Positions 49,298 to 58,854 are shown, counted from the stretch's first letter. The stretch is DNA of 64,000 nt from Bradyrhizobium sp. WSM3983 (GCF_000473045.1 NZ_AXAY01000006.1:248001-312000), one strand, 5' to 3'. The notes: generated by a model from the sequence alone, not told the origin. Made by a program: numbers and translations.

Positions 49298-50656
49298 TCA
49301 CCTGCTCCCGTCCGGCCCCATCACGAGGTCCGGCAGCCAGGTCGAGATCTCGGGCACGAGGCAGAGCAGCAGCACGGCGCCCATCATCAAGAGCACGAAG
49401 GGCAACGTGCCCCAGATCACTTCGCTGAGCGAAATGTCCGGCGCGACGTTGCGGATGACGAAGATGTTGAGGCCGACGGGTGGATGGATCAGTCCCATCT
49501 CCATCACGATGGTCATGACCACGCCGAACCAGATGATGTCGAAACTGGCGGCGCGTAAAGGCGGCAGGATGATCGGCGCCGTCATCAGGATGATCGAGAC
49601 CGGCGGCAGGAAGAAGCCGAGCACGACCACCATGACGAGGATCGCAAACAGCAGCCCCCAGCGCGGCAGGTGCATGGCGACGACGGATTCGGCGGCCGAT
49701 TGTGAGATGTGCAGGTAGCTCATCACGTAGGAATACAGCAGCGACATGCCGATGATCATCATCAGCATGGTCGATTCCCGGATCGTCGATTTCATGATGG
49801 GCGCCAGGTCGCTCGGACGCCACACGCCGTAGATCGCCGCGATCAATCCCAGCGCCAGAAGTCCGCCGAGGCCGGCGGTCTCCGACGGCGTGGCGTAGCC
49901 GCCATAGAGCGCGGCCATCACGCCGGTGAGCAGCAGCACGAATGGGAGCACCCGCGGCAACACGCTGAAACGTTCGGCGAGCGTGTATTCGTCACGGGCA
50001 AGGATGGCCGCCTCGGGACCGCCGTTCTTGTAGGCGGCTTCAGCCGCGGCATATTCCCGGCGGAAGCGGATCACGGCATAGCCGCCGAACAGCGAGACCA
50101 GCAACAGGCCGGGGCCGATGCCAGCGAGGAACAGCCGTCCCAGCGACTTTTCCGCAGCGACCGCGAACAGGATCATGGTGATCGAGGGTGGCAGCAGGAT
50201 GCCGAGCGTGCCGCCGGCGGCGATGATGCCGGCAGCAAAGCCGCCAGAATAGCCGCGCTTGCGCATCTCGGGGATGCCGGCCGAACCGATCGCCGAGCAG
50301 GTCGCGGGCGAGGAGCCCGCCATTGCCGCGAACAGCGCGCAGGCGAAGACGTTGGCAACGCCGAGCCCGCCGGGCACGCGATGCAGCCAGGCATGCAGCG
50401 CCGAATAGAGATCCTGGCCAGCCCGCGACTTGCCGATCGCCGCGCCCTTCAGGATGAAGAGCGGGATCGACAGCAGCGTGATCGAGGCCATCTCCTCGTA
50501 GACGTTCTGCGTCACCGTATCGAGCGAAGCTGCGGGCATGTAGATGCCCATGAACACGACCGCGACCGCGCCGAGCGCGAACGCAATCGGCATGCCCGAA
50601 AACATCACGAGCAGCGTCGCGACGCCGTAAGCGATACCGATACCGAAAACGCTCAT
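49298..50656 (-). CDS. dctM: TRAP transporter large permease (DctM)
   Basis: 452-residue membrane protein of the DctM family with about twelve helices. Typical blocks: PLFILKGAAIGKSRAGQDLY, AMAGSSPATCSAIGSAGIPEM, AAGGTLGILLPPSI, YATPSETAGLGG and MGLIHPPVGLNIFVI. ATG 50656 overlaps the DctQ stop by four bases. Carries substrates captured by DctP using the sodium or proton gradient. Confidence 0.95.
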   Translation of the reverse strand: MSVFGIGIAYGVATLLVMFSGMPIAFALGAVAVVFMGIYMPAASLDTVTQNVYEEMASITLLSIPLFILKGAAIGKSRAGQDLYSALHAWLHRVPGGLGVANVFACALFAAMAGSSPATCSAIGSAGIPEMRKRGYSGGFAAGIIAAGGTLGILLPPSITMILFAVAAEKSLGRLFLAGIGPGLLLVSLFGGYAVIRFRREYAAAEAAYKNGGPEAAILARDEYTLAERFSVLPRVLPFVLLLTGVMAALYGGYATPSETAGLGGLLALGLIAAIYGVWRPSDLAPIMKSTIRESTMLMMIIGMSLLYSYVMSYLHISQSAAESVVAMHLPRWGLLFAILVMVVVLGFFLPPVSIILMTAPIILPPLRAASFDIIWFGVVMTIVMEMGLIHPPVGLNIFVIRNVAPDISLSEVIWGTLPFVLLMMGAVLLLCLVPEISTWLPDLVMGPDGSR

Positions 50657-51207
50657 GGACGCTTGGCTCCTGCGAACGGCAGCGCCAGCTGCACGAGGAT
50701 CTGGACGCAGAGCAGGCTCATGCCGAGCGCCATCAGGGAATAGGGAATGGCGAGCGGCGGCGACCACATCGAGTTCGAGACTTGGCCGTCGACATAGGCT
50801 TCATGGGCCAGCGTCCACGACTTCCAGGTGAAGAACGTGCAGAACAGGAACGTCACGACGTCGACGAACCAGAGCCGGATCCTGTTCGCCAGCGGCGACA
50901 GCAGGCCGACAAAGGCCTCGATGCCGATATGGCCGCGGTTCTGCTGCACATAGGCCGCGGTCATGAAGGTGGCGCCGACCAGCAGGAACACGGCGGCTTC
51001 GTCCTGCCAGTAGTTGGCAGCCTTGAACAAGGCACGACTGAGCACGCTGTAGCTCAGGATGGCGCAGGCCGCGACCAGCGCCAGCGCGGCGAACACGACG
51101 ATGATGCGGTTGATGATGGCGAGGCCGCGATCGAGCGCTGCCGCAAGGCCGGTCCTTGCGGCAGCATTCGTCGTGTCGTCACGATCCGGAAGCGGACCGT
51201 GGCTCAT
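50653..51207 (-). CDS. dctQ: TRAP transporter small permease (DctQ)
   Basis: 184 residues with four membrane helices: AIINRIIVVFAALALVAACAILS, AVFLLVGATFMTAAYV, WFVDVVTFLFCTFFTW and YSLMALGMSLLCVQILVQL. Linked by four-base overlaps to DctP upstream and DctM downstream. N-terminus is polar. Confidence 0.93.
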   Translation of the reverse strand: MSHGPLPDRDDTTNAAARTGLAAALDRGLAIINRIIVVFAALALVAACAILSYSVLSRALFKAANYWQDEAAVFLLVGATFMTAAYVQQNRGHIGIEAFVGLLSPLANRIRLWFVDVVTFLFCTFFTWKSWTLAHEAYVDGQVSNSMWSPPLAIPYSLMALGMSLLCVQILVQLALPFAGAKRP

Positions 51208-52226
51208 GCAGCGACGTCGGAGGCGAGCTTGAGCAGGTTGGCGGCGGTCGCGGTCTTGGCGCCGTAATCTTTCCACGCGGTGTCGCGGGCGATGTCGCGC
51301 CACTTGCCAACGGTCGCGGCATCGAGCGCCGAGACCTTTGCGCCGGCCTTCTCGTAGACCTTGGCGACCTCGACGTCGTCATCCTGCGCGCCCTTGCGGC
51401 CGAAGGCTTCGAGCTCGTCGCCGACGGCGACCAGGATGTCCTGCTGGTTTTTCGGCAGCTTGTCGAAGATGGCCTTCGACATCATCAGCGGCTCGAGCAT
51501 GAACCAGTAGGAGGCACCCGCGCCCGAGGTCAGCGACTTCGCGACCTCTTCGAGACGGAATGAGATCAGGCTGGTGGAGGAGGTGATACCCGCATCGCAC
51601 GCGCCGGTCTGCATCGCGGCGTAGATCTCGTTCGAGGGCACCGACAGCACCGAGGCGCCGGCGGTCTGCAGCACCATGTCCATCTCGCGCGAGCCGCCGC
51701 GCACCTTCATGCCCTTTGCATCCTCCGGCGACACGATCGGCTTGGAGCGGCTGGCGACGCCGCCGGCCTGCCACACCCAGCTCAAAAGGATGATGCCCTT
51801 GTCGGCGAGGAAGTCGGTCAACGCCTTGCCGACCGGCTCCTTCTTCCAGCGCATGCCCTGGTCGTAGGTGGTGACAAGGCCGGGCATCAGGCCGATATTG
51901 GTCTCGGGCAATTCGCCGCCGGCATAGGGCATCGGATACAGCGAGATGTCGAGCGCGCCCTTGCGCATCGCGGAGAACTGCGCGTTGGTCTTGATCAGCG
52001 AGGAGTTCGGATAGATCTCGGCCGCGATGTCGCCATTGCTGCGCTTACTGACTTCGGCGGCGAACATGCGGCAGAGCCGGTCGCGGAAATCGCCCTTGTC
52101 GATGGTGCCGCCGGGGAATTGGTGCGAGATCTTCAGCGTGGTCGCGGCATGCGCGGTGCCAATGCCGAAGCGGAGAATGGCAGGTGCGGCGACGGCGGTC
52201 GCGAGCAGATGGCGGCGCGTGAACAT
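51204..52226 (-). CDS. dctP: TRAP transporter solute-binding protein (DctP)
   Basis: 340 residues with a Tat-like signal (MFTRRHLLATAVAAPAILRF, cleavage near AHA-A). The mature protein has the DctP fold: LKISHQFPGGTIDKGDFRD, DGKVRGG-like SPEDAKGMKVRGGSREMDM with the conserved Arg that binds the substrate carboxylate, and SYWFMLEPLMMSKAIFDKLP. First gene of a coupled dctPQM operon. Carboxylate substrate likely, identity unknown. Confidence 0.94.
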   Translation of the reverse strand: MFTRRHLLATAVAAPAILRFGIGTAHAATTLKISHQFPGGTIDKGDFRDRLCRMFAAEVSKRSNGDIAAEIYPNSSLIKTNAQFSAMRKGALDISLYPMPYAGGELPETNIGLMPGLVTTYDQGMRWKKEPVGKALTDFLADKGIILLSWVWQAGGVASRSKPIVSPEDAKGMKVRGGSREMDMVLQTAGASVLSVPSNEIYAAMQTGACDAGITSSTSLISFRLEEVAKSLTSGAGASYWFMLEPLMMSKAIFDKLPKNQQDILVAVGDELEAFGRKGAQDDDVEVAKVYEKAGAKVSALDAATVGKWRDIARDTAWKDYGAKTATAANLLKLASDVAA

Positions 52227-52568
52227 GGAGAATCCCCTTGGCGGTTCTTAGGACAGTTCTTGTTTGACGTGATCTGGGCGGGTCATAAGACCGGCGCGGT
52301 GGCCCATCCTAGCCGGTCTTCGACCCCGACTTCTCTAGTCTGATAGTTCGAGACCGAATGCCGCGGCAAGTGTTGGCCTTGCTGCGCTGCACACGCCGAT
52401 CCTCACTGTTCCCATAGTTAACGCCGTGTCTCAGGCGACGATCGCGCGAGGCTACCCGACGACATACAAAAAATCGCAACGTCGCGTAACAAGCGCGCGT
52501 GTCGATCCGTCGAGATTGTGTAGCGGCACAAGTCGCTGACAAACACCATCTCGAAGGGAATATTTCTC
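52227..52568. other. Divergent intergenic region
   Basis: About 340 bp between dctP and the MXKDX gene. It must hold both promoters. No gene, repeat or convincing hairpin seen. Confidence 0.5.
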
Positions 52569-52811
52569 ATGACCATTCGCACCCGCATCGTGCTCGGCGT
52601 CTCGGCTGCCGCTCTCTCGCTTGGCCTGGCGCTGTCGCCGGCCGCTTTCGCCCAGGACAAGATGGGCAAGGACGACGGCATGATGAAAAAGGACACGATG
52701 TCCAAGGACGGCATGAAGAAGGACACCATGCCCAAGGACGACGGCATGAAGAAGGACACGATGTCGAAGGATGGCATGAAGAAGGACGACGGGATGATGA
52801 AGAAGAACTGA
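52569..52811 (+). CDS. Pentapeptide MXKDX repeat protein
   Basis: 80 residues. Signal peptide (IVLGVSAAALSLGLALSPAAFA) then a repetitive mature chain of the units MGKDD, MMKKD, TMSKD, GMKKD, TMPKD and so on. This is the annotated MXKDX repeat family. The Met- and Asp-rich periplasmic chain may bind metals such as copper or be an anti-oxidant reservoir; no experimental role is known to me. Followed by a hairpin terminator. Confidence 0.88.
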   Translation: MTIRTRIVLGVSAAALSLGLALSPAAFAQDKMGKDDGMMKKDTMSKDGMKKDTMPKDDGMKKDTMSKDGMKKDDGMMKKN

Positions 52812-52932
52812 TCTTCCACCGGTCGTCACGTCGCGTCTCGCCGAGGCGCGCTCGGATTCGACGGCGTTCGTAGCCTGCCATCGGGCCGCGCATTCACGCG
52901 CGCCCCGGTGGGGACCATTCCGAATTGCCGTG

Positions 52933-52956
52933 TGAACCGAGGCGAGCCTCGGTTCA
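52933..52956 (+). terminator. Hairpin terminator between converging genes
   Basis: Perfect 10-bp stem TGAACCGAGG / CCTCGGTTCA with loop CGAG followed by ATTTGATTT. Lies between the MXKDX gene and the converging DUF6481 gene. Confidence 0.65.
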
Positions 52957-52970
52957 ATTTGATTTGAACG

Positions 52971-53318
52971 TTACTTCCGCTTGGCCTTGCGGGCAGCGTA
53001 GCGGGCGTCGCGTTTGGCCTTTTGCTCGGCCTCCATTTCGGCCTGCCTGGCGACCGCTTCTTCCGCTTCGCGGGCGAACCGCGCGGCTTCCGCAGCTGCA
53101 GCCTCTTCCGCAATCCGCTTCTGCTCGGCCTTTTCAGCCTCGCGCGTCGCCTTTGCCTCAGCGCGCTTGGCCGCGAGCGCCTCGCGCTCGGCACGACGTG
53201 CCGCCACCTCCGGATCGTCGTGACCCGGCTGCGACTTGAATTTGTTCAAAAGATTTTTGCGTGCTTCCTGAGCGGCCTTTTGCCGGTCGGAGAATCCTGG
53301 TTCCCTGAATCCACTCAT
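52971..53318 (-). CDS. DUF6481 family protein
   Basis: 115 residues: MSGFREPGFSDRQKAAQEAR then a long, highly charged Ala/Glu/Arg/Lys helix (EALAAKRAEAKATREAEKAEQ) to the end, a single coiled coil. It matches short alphaproteobacterial DUF6481 proteins, often associated with stress response by annotation only. No signal peptide. Confidence 0.85.
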   Translation of the reverse strand: MSGFREPGFSDRQKAAQEARKNLLNKFKSQPGHDDPEVAARRAEREALAAKRAEAKATREAEKAEQKRIAEEAAAAEAARFAREAEEAVARQAEMEAEQKAKRDARYAARKAKRK

Positions 53319-53584
53319 CGAACGAACCTTGTCATCCTCGCTTTCGATCCTACATCACTGGCTGTTGGTACGTCGGCTGGGCACAAGCAGGCACCACGCG
53401 ACGCAGAAGCGTGTACATCGCCACGCGCCGCGAAGCCACCCATAATCGCAGCCGATCAGGTCAACGAAATCGCTGGACCAGCCGATCCTTCGTAGCCCGG
53501 AAAAACTGCCGAATTGTGATGCCCCTCATAAGGGCACCCAGCGGCGGCGCCTAGCGTCCGCCCGATACGAGACGGAGCACGGGC

Positions 53585-53821
53585 ATGATCTATTTCCGGC
53601 TGAGCCTGAAGGCCCTTGCAGTCACGGTCGCAGTAGCGGCCGTAGCGGGTGCGGTGATGTTGGCCGCCCGCCCGCAGCCCATCGAGAGCACCGTTCTGGG
53701 GGCTGCATGGGAGTGCACCCAGACTGCCTTCATCCTGACGAGCTGCGCGCCGCGCGCGCAGCAGGCGATCCCGGCGGTCGAGACCTCGCGCAAGGAGGCG
53801 CTGAGGGGGACCAGGGGCTGA
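53585..53821 (+). CDS. Small membrane-anchored protein
   Basis: 78 residues MIYFRLSLKALAVTVAVAAV with an N-terminal membrane anchor or uncleaved signal, then a short periplasmic part with two cysteines (WECTQTAF and TSCAPRAQ). No family recognised. First of several short envelope proteins in this stretch. Confidence 0.6.
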   Translation: MIYFRLSLKALAVTVAVAAVAGAVMLAARPQPIESTVLGAAWECTQTAFILTSCAPRAQQAIPAVETSRKEALRGTRG

Positions 53822-53894
53822 GCGGCGAGGGCGGGTGGGATGTGACGCCACGTCGCAGAGGTGATAAAGGGCCTCACCGAGCGACAAGGTCCCC

Positions 53895-54134
53895 ATGTCC
53901 AAGCCTGAGTCCAACAAGCCTGACTCCAAGCCTGACACCACCGGGAAGCCCGGTGCGCCGGCAAAGCCCCAATCGGGCGACAGCCGTCGCGGTGCAATCG
54001 CAGGGCTGATTATCGCCGCCGTCATCCTCGGTGTCGGCTTGTGGCTCGCCCGCGACCTCACCGCGGCCAGCAAGCTGCAGGATTGCCTGATGTCTGGGCG
54101 CAGCAATTGCAACGTGATCGAGCCGGCCCGCTAG
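53895..54134 (+). CDS. Small membrane protein with Lys/Pro/Ser-rich N-terminus
   Basis: 79 residues. A disordered N-terminus (MSKPESNKPDSKPDTTGKPG) leads to a membrane helix (AIAGLIIAAVILGVGLWLA) and a periplasmic tail with two cysteines (LQDCLMSGRSNC). The cysteine tail resembles that of other short rhizobial envelope proteins. Function unknown. Confidence 0.65.
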   Translation: MSKPESNKPDSKPDTTGKPGAPAKPQSGDSRRGAIAGLIIAAVILGVGLWLARDLTAASKLQDCLMSGRSNCNVIEPAR

Positions 54135-54309
54135 ACATGTCTCGCAACGCGTTCGGACGAAAAATTGCCGTGATCTTAAACATTTGTAACGGGACGTGGC
54201 CTGCTTGTCGGGTCAGTTTGACAGGTCGGTTATGTCCGTCGGCATCACCCAGGCGCGATCCGAATCGTCTATTGCGCGTGGACCACCAAAAGTTGAGGGG
54301 TAAGCACGC

Positions 54310-55119
54310 ATGAGTGCGTCCAGCCGCATGAAAATCATCCTTCCCATGGTTTCGGCCATGTCGTTGCTGGCATTGTCCGCGCAAGCGCAGGACGCCGCGC
54401 TGCCGAAAGGTCCGGGCCAGCCGCCGGCGCACGGCGCCGGTGCGCCGCCCCCGGCCAATCAGACCATGCGCAAGGGTGCTCCGCCACAGCAGGCAGGGCA
54501 CCCCGGGGCTCAGCCCGGCGGCCAGGCCCATATGGCTCCGGGTCCAGGAGCAGGTCCCGGCCCGCACGGTCCCGGACCGCGTAATGCCGGTGGTCCGCCG
54601 CCCGGAGCGGGTCGTTACATGGCACGCGGGCCCGCGCCGGCGCGCGACTGGGGCGGACACGCTTATCGCGGCAATCTTGCCTGGGACGGTGGACGCTGGC
54701 GCCACGAGGTCCACAACGGCCGCCCCGGCTGGTGGTGGGATGTCGGCGGCGTCTGGTACTATTATCCGCAGCGGATGGACGGCCCGCCCGCCTACATCTC
54801 CGAGGACTATATCGACGACGTGCCGGTGGCCTACGCGCCACCGGGGCCGCCGGTCGCCTATGAACCGCCGCCTCCGCCGCCGCCCGCAGATCCCGGCGCG
54901 AGCGCACTCGGCGGGGCCATCGTCGGCGGCGTGCTTGGCGGCCTGATTTCCGGCAACGCCACGGGTGCGGCCGCAGGCGCCGTGATCGGCGGCGCGACCG
55001 GTGCGGTCGCCGGTGCCACCGCCGCTTCGCGCCCCGGCTACTATCTCGCTGAGGGCAATTGCTATTACCGCTATCCGAGCGGCCAGTATGTGCAGGCCGA
55101 TCCGCGCGCCTGCTACTGA
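54310..55119 (+). CDS. Secreted Pro/Gly-rich protein with glycine-zipper domain
   Basis: 269 residues. Signal peptide ends SAQAQDAA. Three parts follow: a Pro/Gly/Ala-rich disordered segment to about residue 110; a Trp/Tyr-rich segment (GRWRHEVHNGRPGWWWDVGGVWYYYP); and a Gly-zipper membrane hairpin (GGAIVGGVLGGLISGNATGAAAGAVIGG) of the 17-kDa-antigen type. The last residues contain two cysteines (GNCYYRYPSGQYV and RACY). Probably an outer-membrane-associated envelope protein; exact role unknown. Confidence 0.8.
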   Translation: MSASSRMKIILPMVSAMSLLALSAQAQDAALPKGPGQPPAHGAGAPPPANQTMRKGAPPQQAGHPGAQPGGQAHMAPGPGAGPGPHGPGPRNAGGPPPGAGRYMARGPAPARDWGGHAYRGNLAWDGGRWRHEVHNGRPGWWWDVGGVWYYYPQRMDGPPAYISEDYIDDVPVAYAPPGPPVAYEPPPPPPPADPGASALGGAIVGGVLGGLISGNATGAAAGAVIGGATGAVAGATAASRPGYYLAEGNCYYRYPSGQYVQADPRACY

Positions 55120-55314
55120 ACTTCTCAAAGCAGCGTCCAACATGAATGGGGCGGGTCCGGTGCCCGCCTCATTTTGCGTTTGGGCCTGTGTAGAGACGTG
55201 GCCTGACAAGGTTGCGGCGACGCACAACAACTGCTCCAACTTTTCGCTGGCGCTGCCAGCCGCAACGCGCCTTGATCAAAGAAAAACGGAGACACGAGTC
55301 GCGGGGATAGGAAC

Positions 55315-55407
55315 ATGCTCGATGCGATCCAGATCAGCCTGGCGCTATGGGCCATGATCGTTTGCGGAGGGATCAAGGCGGTGCAACTGGTGCACTACCT
55401 GTCCTGA
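55315..55407 (+). CDS. Very short membrane protein (30 aa)
   Basis: MLDAIQISLALWAMIVCGGI and ten more residues, one hydrophobic helix with a Cys, ending YLS. GGGGATAGGAA precedes the ATG. Too short for family assignment; support is the ribosome site and membrane-like composition. Confidence 0.45.
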   Translation: MLDAIQISLALWAMIVCGGIKAVQLVHYLS

Positions 55408-55427
55408 CGCGTGCGATCGCGTTGCGC

Positions 55428-55583
55428 TTAGGAAACGAGCCAGGTCAGGAACGCCATCGCGCCCCAGACCAGGCCGCCGATCCAGGCCGTCATCACCAGG
55501 ATGATGGCGGCGAGAAGCGCGAGGCCGAACAGGTCGGTCTTGCGCGATGATGCGCCAGCCTGTGCTTCAGCTTCTTGTGTCAT
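55428..55583 (-). CDS. Small two-helix membrane protein (51 aa)
   Basis: MTQEAEAQAGASSRKTDLFG, then LALLAAIILVMTAWIGGLVWGAMAFLTW: two closely spaced membrane helices. The weak ribosome site lowers certainty. It converges with the 30-residue gene. Function unknown. Confidence 0.5.
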   Translation of the reverse strand: MTQEAEAQAGASSRKTDLFGLALLAAIILVMTAWIGGLVWGAMAFLTWLVS

Positions 55584-55950
55584 GGCGAGAACAGCCATTC
55601 ATCCCGTGTCGCATTCTTGCGGCGCGTGAGCCGCTGCTTAGCAAACGCCTGGGAATTCGGCTGTGACGCACTTCACATATCGCCCAGAATGAGACCTGAA
55701 AGACGACGTTCAATCCGCCCGGCAACACGCTGCTATCGAGCGGACAGAGTCCGTCGCACCAAATACGACGACTGATGGTCTTCGTATTTTTAACGTGGCG
55801 TCGTCGCCGGTAACCGCCCTTGCGCAGCCTGAAAATTCGTCGCGGTAACATCGTGCGGAAGCGCGCACGCCGGTCCGACTTTCCTCCACCGCAATCATAC
55901 GGACGAAATTGCCACGCACTTGTCCATATCGGCCGGTTAAAGTTGGCCAC
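55584..55950. other. Intergenic region without supported features
   Basis: About 370 bp. Overlapping frames here have unlikely composition. No clear repeat, hairpin or RNA gene seen. Confidence 0.5.
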
Positions 55951-56103
55951 ATGTGTACGAAGTACGACCCACAGCATGAAGCCGAGGCGGCGATGAAGCG
56001 CGCTGCGGCGTCCGAAGGCCCCGACCGGCAACGACTCATCGAGCTGGCCCTGGCTTGGCACGAGCTCGCCCGCGATCGGCGCGACGACGAGCGAAGGGAC
56101 TGA
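55951..56103 (+). CDS. Small hypothetical protein (50 aa)
   Basis: From ATG 55951: MCTKYDPQHEAEAAMKRAAA and ending ELARDRRDDERRD. Helical and charged, no membrane segment. Short proteins of this form (IELALAWHELAR) are familiar from Bradyrhizobium. Function unknown. Confidence 0.5.
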   Translation: MCTKYDPQHEAEAAMKRAAASEGPDRQRLIELALAWHELARDRRDDERRD

Positions 56104-56361
56104 TTTTCACCTGACAGGGAAGTTCGCGCGGTTCGGGGCTTGGCACCAATCATGAGAAAGCCCCGTGCTCGGGGGCGACAAGCACGGGCCCTTCAAAGCC
56201 GACCGGTGGCTGGCAGGCGGGCACCACTCTGTTTCATGATAGACACCAAGCCGAGCGTGATGCCGTTCCGCACGGCCCGCAGTTTTTGCCGCGCCACTCG
56301 CCGCGGCCAGCACTGCACGGTCCCGGAAGGAACATCCGTTATCCGGCGACGTTGGCCGGCA

Positions 56362-56580
56362 ATGATAGACCTTGAATTACGCGCTCAGTCTTTCGAGATC
56401 GCCTGGAAATTTCTCGATCAATCTGGTCTGCTCATCGGCGAGCATCAGGATTCAGCCCGCTTCATCCTGAATAGGATCGACCGCATGATAATTCGCGGAG
56501 AGCGGCGCAGGCTCCTGTTGGCCAACGCTGCGATCGATGCCTACCGGGTGCGGCCGGCGCTCGTGCCGCTGCACGCTTGA
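56362..56580 (+). CDS. Small hypothetical protein (72 aa)
   Basis: From ATG 56362: MIDLELRAQSFEIAWKFLDQSG, then HQDSARFILNRIDRMIIRGERRRLLLANAAIDAYRV. Helical, basic, and without cysteines or a membrane segment. An earlier in-frame ATG is possible. The region before it (56104-56361) contains an imperfect GC hairpin at about 56157-56191 and no other gene. Confidence 0.5.
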   Translation: MIDLELRAQSFEIAWKFLDQSGLLIGEHQDSARFILNRIDRMIIRGERRRLLLANAAIDAYRVRPALVPLHA

Positions 56581-56635
56581 TCGCCTCAGACCACGGAAAC
56601 GCGACGTTAAGGACCATCCGGACGTCGATTTCGCA

Positions 56636-56690
56636 GTCTCGATTCGTGCTTGGCGAACGAAGCGGAGTCGGATCGTGAACAAAGCCGAAG
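56636..56690. repeat. Dispersed hairpin repeat, weak third copy
   Basis: TCGATTCGTGCTTGGCGAACGAAGCGGAGTCGG then TGAACAAAGCCG. The GAACGAA..GG core and the TGAACAAAGCCG tail match copy 2 at 29222-29290; the hairpin arms are imperfect. It lies in the 308-bp gene-free stretch 56581-56888. Confidence 0.4.
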
Positions 56691-56888
56691 GGGCTTCCTG
56701 TATCAGGCGGCTTCCGTCTTCAGGACGGCGTCGGCATTCATCGAAAGCTTGACGTCGCGTCGCCCCCGACGGCGCCAACGTATTTCGTGCATCGTTCGTT
56801 GCACGAGGCGCAAGCCGACGTTTGGACCTCTGGCGCGCGCGAGACGTTGAAGGATGGTGAAAGTTTCCGATCGTGGCATCAAACTGAC

Positions 56889-58227
56889 ATGGAGACTATT
56901 GAAGCCTATCTGGCGCGGAAGCACAGGGAAATCGGGCTGCTGAACGATTGCCTGAAATTGCCGCGACGCCTGGCTTGTCCGCGATCTGTGGACGAGGTCA
57001 TCGAGGCAAAATTCCAGCTCGCCGCCGCGCTGCGTGGGGAGCATGAGCTGCGGGACTGGAGCGCAACCGAGACGGCGTGGTCGACATCGGCCTGTCCCAC
57101 CAGCAGTCTTTTCACATTCAGTTACGACTACCAGCGGGCCGATCTCAGTGTCAGTGGCCCTCCGTTCTATGAGCTCAAGCTCGGCTGCACCAGCGAGGCG
57201 ATTTACACCGCCTCCGGCATGGCAGCGATCTCGGCGCTGCTGCTCGCTTCTGCGCCGGTTCTCGCCGGCGGCGAGGTTCTGGTGCTGCCCGGCGCTTACG
57301 GCGAGACGCTGGAGCTGATCGAGCGCCTTGTCCCAAACTTGCGGCTCGTCACGCTCGGGCTGCCGCTGTCTGATGCGTTTGCCCGGGCCGGTGTACCCCG
57401 AATTCTGCTGCTGGATTCCTGTGCCTCTGCCGGGGCGTTCGAGGCGGTTCTGCGCTGCGACGGTTCGGCGCTCGATCTGCTGGTCTTCGACACGACATGC
57501 TTTGCCGGCCGGTCGGGTCGCATCCGGTGCGTCCTGCGCTGGGCGCAGCGATGCAAGATTCCGGTCGTGATGGTGCGAAGCCATAACAAGCTGGATTCGC
57601 TCGGTGCGGAATACAGAAGGCTCGGCTCGGCGGTTTTCGTCGGCTGGCGCGAGCAGGGCGCCGCAGCGGGCGGTTCGATGGTCGCGCGCCTTGTGCGGAT
57701 ACCCGCAACGCGGTCCGGCTCCTGGGCGGCGCGGCGCTGCCGGCGCACTTCCCCGCCCTATGTGGGCAGCGAAGCCTATTGGGCGTTAACGAAGGGGCGC
57801 GTCGCAGCCATCCTGCGCAATGGCCGCCATGCAGCACGGCTTTTTGCGCGCGAGTTCGCCTCGCTCTCGGCCGAACTCCATTTCGCCCACGGTCTCTACG
57901 TCACGCACCGCGCCCGCCGTCCCCTCGACGAGGCCGGTGCACGGCAAGCCGCCCAAACCATGAGCCATGATCAGCGAGAAGGGATATTCCATCCGCCACG
58001 CCGGCAGCTTCGGGTTCGATTTCGCTGCGACCGAGTGGTTTCACGACGCGTCCATGGATCGGTACAGCGTCCGGGTCGCGGTCCCGGATTTGCCGACGGA
58101 GCTGTGGAATGATCTTGCAGCGCGGTTGCCGAATGGTGGAGGTCGAATCAATGTCGGCTTGGTTCGCAACTCTCGGCAAATCTTTGATTTTCCTGCCGAT
58201 TATTGCTGCGCCAAAATCGCTCGATAG
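56889..58227 (+). pseudogene. PLP-dependent transferase-like gene with frameshifts
   Basis: Frame 1 opens METIEAYLARKHREIGLLND and contains PLP fold-type I blocks: YTASGMAAISALLLA, VLVLPGAYGETLELI, FDTTCFAGRSGRIR and VMVRSHNKLDSLGAEYRRLGS, with the probable PLP lysine in SHNKLDS. Around 57709-57754 the protein-like sequence DTRNAVRLLGGAALPAHFP is in another frame and then returns, implying a -1 and a +1 change. Before 57967 the frame shifts again, and the C-terminus MISEKGYSIRHAGSFGFDF continues to 58227. Three indels argue for decay, or sequence error at C-runs. Substrate unknown. Confidence 0.7.
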
Positions 58228-58300
58228 TCGACGTGCTGGCCTCGACGCGCCCAGGCCTGATGAAGCCTCCTCCCGGTTGCGTGAAGGCTTCAGCATCGGC

Positions 58301-58702
58301 TCAATGCCACGTCACCGAATAGGTCCGCCCGTTGGTATTGGGGTCGCTGTTGTCGCTGGCAGAGAAAACAAGGCCTTCTCCGCGCCAATGCCAGTAGCTG
58401 CCGTTGATCGCATTCCAGCGCGCGTGCGGTGGCCCGAGCGGGCGACCGTCCTCGAAGAGGGCAAGGGTGGATCGCGTGGGGCTCCAGTCGACATCTGCGA
58501 TGGCATCAAGCTTTTGGGGTAGGGCACTTCGCCACGCGGTCTCGTTGACTCTGCGGAAAGGGCCGGAGAGCTGTGCGAACTTCGGCGGGTCCGGTTTCGG
58601 AACGTAGCTGTAGTGCAGGTAAAGTGCGACCGGGAAATAGACGGCGAGCACGACCAGGACCACCTTGGTAGCTTGTGAAAGGGTCAAAGATGAGATGGCC
58701 AT
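58301..58702 (-). CDS. Membrane-anchored hypothetical protein
   Basis: 133 residues from ATG 58702. One N-terminal membrane helix (ATKVVLVVLAVYFPVALYLHY) followed by a periplasmic domain of about 100 residues with many aromatic residues (NETAWRSAL, NAINGSYWHWRGEGLVFSAS). No family recognised. It lies between two decayed genes and appears intact. Confidence 0.65.
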   Translation of the reverse strand: MAISSLTLSQATKVVLVVLAVYFPVALYLHYSYVPKPDPPKFAQLSGPFRRVNETAWRSALPQKLDAIADVDWSPTRSTLALFEDGRPLGPPHARWNAINGSYWHWRGEGLVFSASDNSDPNTNGRTYSVTWH

Positions 58703-58854
58703 TCGCCGCCCTTGTCTGGCAGACCAAAGCACTCCCGAACGGTGAGCGCTTTCAAATCGCAGCGAAGCATTCGCCTTCCTTTAAATTTTTTGTTTCTGAC
58801 CCTACCAGCACACTGCCTGATCGAGCAACTCGATCCGAAGTTGGAGTGTGACAG

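Noticed and set aside
48240..49823. 527-codon minus-strand frame
   Set aside because: It spans the reverse of the SCO-like gene and the end of dctM in another frame, with no recognisable domain.
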